A stretch of 64,000 nt of DNA from Gnetum montanum (lineage: Eukaryota; Streptophyta; Gnetopsida; Gnetales; Gnetaceae), in contig MNCI01010387.1 in assembly GCA_015680685.1 (NCBI GenBank), positions 139,684 to 203,683 on the forward strand. Direction: 5' to 3'. The position numbers and the translations under genes were made by a program. The notes below the pieces were generated by a model that saw nothing but the letters and a program-made list of their open reading frames with translations, was not told the DNA's origin and did no database searches. Positions 56,006 to 64,000 of the stretch are shown here, piece after piece (position 1 is the stretch's first letter; each line of letters starts with the position of its first letter).

Positions 56006-56848
56006 GGCCATCTCCCCCATGACTGAGTTGGAAGGGGGAGATACAAAATAATGAGTAGGGTCATCCCTTCTCAGAGGTAGTATGTGCACTGGTTGTCCTA
56101 AGTTCATGGAAGGGTTTGGTTTGTTGCACATTGACTAGTACTCTCTTATCAGGGCTCTCAGGTTTGTATATGGTCATGACCCTTGAAGGAAAGGTTGTAT
56201 GAATAATGTAAGGTCCTTCTCATAGTGTTTGAAATTTTGTGCATTGTGGCACATGTGTGGGGTTCCAGTAGAGAACCTTATCTCCTGGTTGATATTTAAC
56301 CTTTCGAATCCTTAAGTCATGATGTTGCTTATTATATGCCTTGTGCAACTCATTTGATGATAGGGTAGCTAATCAGTTTTTGTCTAGCACGTGTAAAGTT
56401 GCCAACCTTTGTTTTTGTGCTAAATCAAGATCGAGGTGGACACAAGCCATTGATAGTGTACAGAGCTCAGTTTGAATTGGAAGCATTGGAAGCTTTCTGG
56501 ACACTAACTCATAGGGAGAGTAGCCTATAGGGAGTTTCCAAGTGGAGCGGTATGCCCAAAGAGCATCATTCAATTTAGTGCTCCAATCTTGCCTATACTT
56601 GCTAATTGTCTGTGTCAATATTTTAGTGATCTCCCTATTGGTGACCTCAGCTTGTCCGTTAGCTTGGAGGTGATAAGGTGTAGTCAATTTATGTTCAACC
56701 CTTAGGCATTGCATTAATTTCTAAAACATTGCAACTGTAAAATATGTTTCGTTATTCAAAATAAGTGCACGTGGCACGCCAAACCTATTTACGATTTGTT
56801 GTTGCACAAATCGTGTAGCTATAGATGATGTGTAGTCTGTAACAATAG
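56006..56848 (-). pseudogene. pol: E8 integrase, C-terminal part
   Basis: On minus, after the solo LTR: VTDYTSSIATRFVQQQIVNR, FGVPRALILNNETYF (second Asp is Asn), then LTTPYHLQANGQAEVTNREI (Glu kept), WSTKLNDALWAYRSTWKLPI, GYSPYELVSRKLPMLP, KVKYQPGDKVLYWNP and FQLSHGGDGHLC. Stops occur near 56717, 56373 and 56210. Confidence 0.88.
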
Positions 56849-58504
56849 TGTACTGACCTAAATCATTGATGTAAGGCTGGAAGGGAAACAGACATGAAGA
56901 GATCGTTGGGCAGACACAACTGACCCTGCCTTCTCCCAAGGGCAAGCTAGAAAAGTAAACGAAGGTAGAGTGCCTTGGATGGTTTCCACGCAAATCAACC
57001 AAGGACTTCCCTGAGCGTAAGCTACGACTAGTGTTGCGGTTATCGTAAACGATGTCTTAAAATGTGTATATGCGCATAAAATGTAAACATGAGCCGTGAG
57101 ACGTAAGACATAAATGTAAATGTATGGCGTAAACAAGACGTAAACTAAATTGAATGTGTACATTGAACGTAAATTGAATGTAAGTAGAAATGTAAATAGA
57201 ACATAAAATAGAACGTAAAACAGAAAATGGAAATAATGTTTGGTTGGCAAAACAGAAATAATGTATCACTTAGAAAAGATGTGCACTGGTCAAAGCATAG
57301 TTGCGTGTAGATGGAAAGTTGAATGCCTAACCCTGGGATGATGTAACGTGATGATGTGATGAATGTGAGAAATGCTTGGATGCCAACAATCAGGTGTGCC
57401 GAGTGCCCAAAGATTGCAAGTTCTATACTTTTTCAGAATTTTCGATGTCTCCAATTGCGCCCCCCCCCCNATGTGAATTGACAGGGTATTTATAAGGCTA
57501 GGCTGAACTCAGGCACAGAATCTATGGATGGAATCAATGGCCGAGAGATGAGAGGAAATAGGATCATGTGACATGTGTTCAATGGACAATTATGCTCAGG
57601 TTGGATGCATGTTAGCGAGAGTTGGATGTGTGTTAGACAATTGTGCATGAGTTGGATGTGTGTTGACAAGCTATGTTCTTGACCAGGTACATCGCATTTT
57701 ACAATTTATGGGTTATTTAAGCCCATGAAAGTATATTTAGTTTAGACCATGAGGGCCTGAGTATCCCACAAATGAAGATTTACAATGAAATGTACAAGGA
57801 AAATTCGACCTGTCTTGCTTGAAACTTCTTTGTCCCTGAGTTTTCTGGAATTTTCTGGAAGTTGAGAATTTTTTGGAATTTTCTGGTGGTGAGAATTTTC
57901 TGGAATTTTCTTCCATTTTCTGGAATTTTCTAGGAGTTGCTGATGCTAAGAATTTTTTGGAATTTTCTGAAAGTTGGTCACGCTGGACTCACGCTACCAG
58001 CGTGACCTGGGCATCAGTGACAAAAATGAGCATTTTTGGAGCTGAAATCTGAAGTTTTGGAGGCTAAAACTTGGAGAAATCATTAATGGACCTTAAGGGT
58101 CACTTTTCCCTTTAAAATCAGACCATTTATACGTTGTTTGAGGTTGTTTTGAGGCTCTGAAAGTTGGTCATGCTGTGGTCACGCCTAGCATGACCGCCCA
58201 GCGTGACCTACAAAAAACTGTGTAGTCTAGCTTGAAATTTGGACTCCTGAATGCTGAGACTTGGAGTGGACATCAACGGCTCTTGAGAATGGCTTGCACC
58301 TTCAGATTGGGTCGTCTTTAACTTGATTTTGAAGTTGTAGGAGTTACTCACATTGAGGACAAACTAGCTTGACAATGTGATCAAGTTGACTTGAGCAAGC
58401 TGGGCTTAGGTTCCATGCCTTAGTCAAATTTTGCCTCCCAAATGCTTGAAAGGGCTTGAGTTGTTCTTGTTTCAAAGTGTTAGGCCAAAATTACTGGTGT
58501 TTCA
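56849..58504. mobile_element. Solo LTR of an unrelated family in the E8 integrase
   Basis: 1656 bp that interrupt an otherwise continuous integrase. Ends are TGTACTGACC and GGTGTTTCA, flanked by AATAG (56844-56848) and AGTAG (58505-58509), a 4/5 target duplication. No gag or pol inside. Contents: an array of ACGTAAA-type heptamers (57070-57220), TATTTATA (57488-57495), AATTTTCTGG repeats (57840-57970) and two copies of a unit about 190 bp long, each with a GGTCACGCT hairpin (57976-58007 and 58166-58208). Minus sense gives the better TATA box (TATAAATACC), but sense is not certain. Confidence 0.8.
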
Positions 58505-59110
58505 AGTAGCTGCTTCAGCCCATTTCGTTAGATAGTCTACGGAAACTATGATGTAAGCTTTTCCATTGGACATTGGTGTAATGGGCCCCATAAAGTCTAT
58601 TCCCCAAATGTTGAAGGATTCTAAAGGTTGAATCCATTGTTGCGGATCCTCCATTCTAGTAGTCATTTCCCCATCACGTTGGCAGCGCTCACAAGATTAG
58701 ACAAATTGATGGGCATCCCGAAATAATGTTGGCTAGTAATATCCTGCAAGCAAGATCTTAATAGCTATTCATCTCCCCGCATAGTGGCCCCCACAAGGGC
58801 CCTCATGAGCATCTTGGAGAACTCTCAATTGGTCTTCTTCAGGTACACACCACCAAACCAAGCCATCAAGACACACTTTGTAAAGTTTTCCATTGATCTC
58901 CATGAAGTACTTGGCTCTATGAAGAAACTGTTGTTTCTTCCTAAAGTCCAGCTCCTGTGGTGTTTGTTGAGTAAGAAGATAGGTGAGAGTGCTACTATAC
59001 CAATTTGTTTTTGTGGGTTGGTTATTCACTACACCGGCAAAGAGGGCCTCATCGGGAAAATGATCAGACATTACATATTCATCCTCTTTGCTATCCCAGC
59101 GCAACCAAGA
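58505..59110 (-). pseudogene. pol: E8 integrase, N-terminal part
   Basis: From 59104 on minus: MRWDSKEDEYVMSDHFPDEA, KKQQFLHRAKYFMEINGKLY, VLQDAHEGPCGGHYAGR*. The zinc domain follows (YYWPTLFRDAHQFV*SCERC), then PQQWIQPLESFNIWGIDFMG with the first catalytic Asp, then KAYIIVSVDYLTKWAEA, ending at the solo LTR. Confidence 0.9.
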
Positions 59111-59840
59111 TAAATGATCTACAACTACATTCTCGGTGCCCTTTCAATTGATCATCGTTAGATCAAACTCCTATAGGATTACCAACCATCGTAAAATACA
59201 AGGGCTAACCATGGGTTTGTTCATGAGGAACCGGATTACACTATGATCCATGTGGATGAACACTTTGTAACCTAACACATAGTGCCTAAACTTATCCAGT
59301 GCAAACACTACAGCCATAAGTCCTTTTTCTATAGTTGTGTAGTTAAGTTGTGCACCAACAATACTCCTACTTGCACAATGAATGTAGTAAGGACGTTTTT
59401 GATCATCTATCTATGTAAGTACGGCTCCCAAAGCATAATTGGACGCATCAGTCATTATGTGGAATGGTCTAGACCAGTCAGGAGCTTGTAGAATGGGAGT
59501 TTCTACAAGCTTTTGTTTCAAAGTCTGGAATGCTCTTTCACATTCCCTAGTCCAGTCAAATGGTACGTCCTTCTTTGTTAGTTCTACCAATGGTTTGGAA
59601 ACCTTAGAGAAGTTTTCAATGAATCTCCTATAATAGCCAATGTGTCCAAGGAATGATCGAATATCTTTGATAGTTTTCAGTTGATGGGTGATTCCTTGGA
59701 TTACCCTAACTTTATCTAGGTCTACCTCTATTCCTGAATGTGAAACATTATTCCCAAGTACTATGCCTTCTTGGACCATTAAATGGCTTTTCTTCCAATT
59801 GAGCCTTAAGTTATTTTCTACGCATCTTTTCAGCACTTGC
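59111..59840 (-). pseudogene. pol: E8 RNase H
   Basis: On minus from 59836: CVENNLRLNWKKSHLMVQEG, GYYRRFIENFSKVSKPLVEL and ILQAPDWSRPFHIMTDASNY, then ALGAVLT followed by a stop. Beyond it, AQLNYTTIEKGLMAVVFALD shows Glu to Gly at one catalytic position, and FIHMDHSVIRFLMNKPM follows. Confidence 0.88.
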
Positions 59841-60750
59841 TCTAATCAGTCCAAGGCTTGATCAAAACTTGTTCTGTAAGTGGAGAAGTCTTCCATAAAG
59901 ACTTCCACTCTATTTCCTATCTGCTGTTGGAATATGCTTAGAACTAGGTGTTGAAACATGGCAGGAGCATTGCACAAGCCAAACGACATTTGTTTATATG
60001 CAAATGTTGCCCAAGGACTACTGAACGTTGTCTTGGCTTGATCTTCTGGGACTATCCGTATTTGGTTGTATCTAGTATAGCCATCTAGAAAACTAAAATA
60101 GCGATGCCCTGCTATGGTGTCTAAGACTTGGTCAACGAATGGCAATGGAAAGTGATCCTTAAATGTTGTCATGTTCAGTAGACTAAAATCTATACACACC
60201 CTCCATTTGCCTTCCCTTTTAGGCACGATCACTAGAGGGCTAATCCATTCACTATCAGAAATGGGATATATGAACCCAGCCTTAAGAAGCTATTCTATTT
60301 CTTCTTTTACTATTTGCTTCAATTTTGGATTCAATCGCCTCTACGATTTTTTTTAGGTTTCATGGAGGGGTCAGTGTAAATCCTATGCTAGCATATCCTA
60401 GGATCTATTCCAGTTAATTCGAGGTATGACCAGGCAAAGGCTTTTGACCACTTGTTTATCACTTTCAGCAGTCTTTCTTTTTGTTTGGGAACAAGTCTTA
60501 CATTGATGATCATCGGTTTTCTATTTTTGAGGATCACATATTCTAGACCAGTGGGCAATGATTTCAAATCTAGGGGCTCTTGTTTAAATTTTTCAGGAAT
60601 TTCCAACTTCCCCCAATTGATGTTTTCAAGGTTAAGGATTGGAAGTTGGCAACGGACTTGCTCCAATGTATCTATGCTTTCAATGTAAGCACTAGTTATT
60701 CCCTCAGTTAGTTTCATGCACGTTAGTGAGTTGCTCTCTTGATCAGCCAT
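59841..60750 (-). pseudogene. pol: E8 reverse transcriptase
   Basis: Connecting region MADQESNSLTCMKLTEGITS (60750) to WSYLELTGIDPRIC*, then RT from 60232: MIVPKREGKWRVCIDFSLLN, HFPLPFVDQVLDTIAGHRYF, SFLDGYTRYNQIRIVPEDQA and FGLCNAPAMFQHLVLSIFQQ. The catalytic strand is VFMEDFSTYR: the first Asp of the pair is Glu, the reverse of the lesion in E7b. Confidence 0.9.
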
Positions 60751-61580
60751 CAGCCACTGGGTGTCTTCTTGTCATGTGCCTACTACATATAGGCACTTTT
60801 GTATATTAATGTCTTGTGCACATAGATTGCATGCAGGCAATGCTAAACTTTGCATAACCCATGATATCTGCACGCAATTGCACCCTGTGTCACTGTATGC
60901 GATGCATGGAACTTTCTTCTTCTTGATCTTTCCAAAGGTGTTCTTCTTGGATATTTCCAGGGAAAGATCGCTGATTCCTAAGCGTGCATCTATAGTACTT
61001 AGCCATGCTCTTTCCATTATTATTGGGAAGTCCCCTTTACCGTTGTTTACTTGTATCACTAGGAAATCAGCTAGATACAACCACCCACACACAGTGGTAA
61101 CGATGTCCTCCACCAATCCCAAGGGAATAGTGATGGACTGGTCAGTCAACTCTAGGCGAATATTGCTCTTCCTTAATGGAGGCAGGTTCCAGGCTTTGTA
61201 CATCTCATGCGATATTAAGTTGACTCTAGAACCTGAGTCCAGAAGAGCTTTACATAGTTCATTCCTAGTGACTTGGAGATAGAATAGAGGGCTTCCAGGA
61301 TCAAAGAATTTCCTGGGAAGGTGGCCCACCTTAATCCAGTCAGTAATGGCATGTGTTAACATAACCGTATGCGTTGAGCTTGGTGTTTGGTTTGAAGGGG
61401 ACCCTGAAGCCTTATTTGATAGGGAGGTGTTCAGAGGTTCAACCGCTTATGGTTGTGAGGGCTTGGTTGGACTGTTGGTTCTAAAGAAAGGTCTTTTCTT
61501 CATAAGGTTGTCAAAACCAACTGTAGGTTGAGGATTCACAACCCTCGTGACATTGCGTTGCTATGGTTGAGTAGGGAGTT
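60751..61580 (-). pseudogene. pol: E8 protease
   Basis: A 196-residue open block from 61362: MLTHAITDWIKVGHLPRKFF, CKALLDSGSRVNLISHEMYK with the DSG active site intact, LELTDQSITIPLGLVEDIVT, DFPIIMERAWLSTIDARLGI, VPCIAYSDTGCNCVQ. It is the best-kept protease in the window. A stop separates it from the RT lead. Confidence 0.88.
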
Positions 61581-63909
61581 CCCCTTGCATTGCTAGAGTG
61601 GGTGGTAATGGAGCTATCGGTGTGAGAGTTGCGGATGGATTTGAAGGATGGTATGTTTGCGGGTTATCTCCCCTAGGATAAGGAGTTCTAAAATACTCTC
61701 AAGCTTGGTAGTGATGTTGTGGTGTAACGTGACCAACAGAGTCACGTGGAGAGATTGGGTGTTGCACGTAGTAGCCATATGTGCCTGGTTGCTAGTAGGG
61801 GTATTGCTGCCTTGGTGGTGGCATCCCCCATGATTGTGGGTATTGCCACTGTTGATGTTGTTCAATGGGTTTTGGTGGAGTTCCACTTGGATAATATGTT
61901 GAAGGTTGGTGGAACTACCTTGGGTTACCTTGGGGATAAGGTAACTGTCGAGGTGCTTGCCATTTATTAAATCGTGGGTTGAGTGCATACATCCCAGACT
62001 CTTGTAATTGTGAGATTACTAGGCAACATCCCTTAGGATGGTCATATTAGCATATCTCACATCCATCGTCATTGTCCGTATCTGAATCCAAAACCTCTTT
62101 AGTGATGGTCATTTTACCCTTACCTTTCTTACATGCATTGTCTAGTTCTCTCTTTTTCTTCTTGTTATGGTCACTACCTTGCTCCCTAAACTCCTCTACA
62201 GTTTTAAGAACAGTTTCAAACCTACTATCCAGGGAGTCCCACATTTGGTCTACCTTTGCTGATACTTCGGTTGTTAACTTTTGGAGTAGCAAAGTTTTCC
62301 TATTCACCATCTCTTCGAGTGGTGACCCTTCTTCCTCCTCACAGAATCTCACTCCCCTTTTTCGAAGGGAAGAATATCAGTTGTACTCTTCCGCACTTTC
62401 TCTCTTCCATAGCTCACCTTCTTCTTTGGCTACGTACTCTAACAATCTATGGATTTGATGAGACCTAAGCTCCAATAACCTTCCTTGGGCATACTTCCCA
62501 AGGGTCCTTCTTGTTTCATGCCTAAGTCCATCTACGAGATGACATAGTTGATCCCACTACGAATAACCATGGCTAGGGAAATGATGTAGCAATGCATAAT
62601 AGCAGTCCATGGTAGCATCCAAGGGTTCATGATTTCCTTGCTTCCATCCTTGGATTTTCTTTTGCAGGTTAGACACTCAGGAGTACGTTTGATACTTATC
62701 ATTAAACAGTTCTAACATCGTACTCCACCTTCAAATTAATTCCGGTTCTAAGGACCGGTACCAACTTTCAGCTTCATTCACTAGTGTCCTTGGGAATAAC
62801 TTAAGTTTTTGCCATTCATTTTCTATGTCCTTCAAGGCACATGCATCATGGAATGCTTGTAAATGATTTTGAGGATTAGCATTGTATCCCCCCTCAAACC
62901 GTGGGATGTTATTCATGTCTGACCTATTGATCCTACTATCTTTTTGGTACCTTGTGGGAACTCTTATAGCCTCCGTTATGTCTAGCATGCTTCTAATTGT
63001 GAGTAGGGGTTCTTCGTGGTCATCTTTTTCATAGCGGCTATGGTGTCTATGCGGTTCCCTACTCTCCCTTCTTCCATGCCTTGATTCCCTGGATTACCCT
63101 CGTCCTCGTTCTCGACTATCTTATCAATGTTTTTCACTTTGTTTACCTTTATCCTCACAGTTGGTTTTCTTATGACTGCAGCCGGATACTAAAGGAGAGG
63201 CTGAATGTGATGATGAAGGTGAAGAAGAAGGAGAACCATTGCCATGATGGTGTTTTCTACCTTCTCTTCTGTGGTCTCGGCCACAATCGTGATCATGATC
63301 AGAACGTCTGCCCTTATCGTGTGGTTGTGTTCCTTCCTTGAACACTTCATGTTCATGGGTATCAGGGTTGTGAATCATGGAGTGTAGGTTCTAATACACC
63401 ACCTCTTGACCATCATTAGAAGGAGGAACATCATTTGGTGGGGAACCTGTTGAAGCAGGTTCACCGCCCTCAATTTCGCTCAAGACATGTGGAGAGTTAT
63501 GGGGCCATTTACCCTTCAAGGATGTATGATATCTCTCCCATTGCAAGTCCCTTTGAAATTGTGCTTCTGTGTGATGGTAGACCCTTGTGTCATGATCGCA
63601 TGCAACATATTTTGTGTACAAAAATGACATGCCTATTCTTGAGAGAGCACGAAGGAGCATGTTGGGGACTAATCGGTCTAGAGGCAACAATATGTTACCT
63701 TCCAAGTCTCTTCAACGTAGTTGTTCATCTTGATGGAGAATAAAGGTAAAGTCGAGTACATACTCATCGTGATGAGTATATACCACACAAAATTGTTGAG
63801 GAACTGGTGGATCTTGGTTACATGTGTTCTGCCACCGACTATCTCTTGTGTTAGTCCTAGGCGATGAAGTGCTCTTGTGCAAAGAAGAAGACATTTTCGT
63901 CTTGTTCAT
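61581..63909 (-). pseudogene. gag: E8 gag
   Basis: From 63909: MNKTKMSSSLHKSTSSPRTN (a second Met at 63894 is the likelier start), FTFILHQDEQLR*RDLEGNI. A His/Arg/Ser-rich linker (63124-63378) is followed by the capsid (DITEAIRVPTRYQKDSRINR, IPRFEGGYNANPQNHLQAFH, GLRHETRRTLGKYAQGRLLE). A coiled region (62047-62352) ends in the knuckle CEIC*YDHPKGCC, then a Pro/Gln/Tyr-rich tail. About eight stops. Confidence 0.9.
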
Positions 63910-64000
63910 TGTGCAATTTACCGTTGTCTTATCTTTTCTTGATTAACCCTAAGGGTTCGTTCTAGCATCCCAATGATATGAATGATTTCCTATGTTCTAC
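63910..64000 (-). other. E8 5' leader, cut by window edge
   Basis: Leader between PBS and gag. The last bases (63968-64000) equal 53291-53323, which in that copy is followed by 39 bp containing the PBS and then the LTR. Confidence 0.8.

Larger units (their letters stand above)
53363..64000 (-). mobile_element. E8: LTR-B gypsy element, runs off the window
   Basis: Minus orientation. LTR 53363-54130, polypurine tract 54131-54146, 3' untranslated region to 56005, then integrase, RNase H, RT, protease and gag up to 63909, and leader to 64000. The 5' LTR should begin about 40 bp beyond the window. The integrase is split by a solo LTR (56849-58504). Same OTA clade and domain order as E7b. Confidence 0.92.

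Noticed and set aside
56858-57269. Hydrophobic minus-strand ORFs resembling a membrane protein
   Set aside because: Produced by the ACGTAAA heptamer array inside a solo LTR.

Overview
The window is 64 kb of plant nuclear repeat DNA, almost certainly from a eudicot. It holds layer upon layer of LTR retrotransposons and no recognisable single-copy host gene. The evidence is plant-type Ty1/copia and Ty3/gypsy domains, primer-binding sites for initiator-Met tRNA and for the tRNA used by Athila/Tat-like gypsy elements, an AT-rich background and pervasive stop codons. I cannot name the species. Assembly gaps lie at 28390-28690 and 47974-48058, with single Ns at 35161, 53290 and 57470.

Region 1 (1-19159). 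A Ty1/copia element on + (E1, 858-17949, two 429-bp LTRs) was split by a gag-only copia element on + (E2, 4605-17024, TSD ATATT). The 3' LTR of E2 was split by a gypsy LTR that is now solo (B2, 10280-16835, TSD TGTGT). B2 was in turn split by a pol-less gypsy element on - (E3, 10293-16014, TSD GGCGA). Four insertions can be ordered from target-site duplications alone.

Region 2 (19160-32153). This holds a second copy of the gag-only copia family on - (E4, 19160-24833) and a fairly intact copia element on - (E5, 27133-32148, TSD GTAAC) with gag, protease, integrase, RT and RNase H and a gap across the RT core. Old gypsy-LTR remnants and copies of a tRNA-derived SINE lie in and around this stretch.

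Region 3 (about 33400-40057). A badly decayed chromovirus-like gypsy element on +: long LTR with a 57-bp minisatellite, primer-binding site, gag, an unexplained 1.5-kb middle, RT and RNase H.

Region 4 (40058-64000). A cluster of one Athila/Tat-clade (OTA) gypsy family, called LTR-B here. E6 and E7a (-) are cut short. E7a joins head-to-head, through about 4 bp of microhomology, to a + copy with gag and pol (E7b, 45594-53289). E7b stops at a single N, beyond which an LTR has internal sequence on both sides (E8, -, running off the right edge). A solo LTR of another family (56849-58504) sits inside the E8 integrase.

Every coding region is broken. What is left to learn is the nesting history, the LTR regulatory repeats (decayed ACGT-core palindromes, hypervariable palindromic U3 ends), a possible internal second polypurine tract in the LTR-B family, and a small SINE family.
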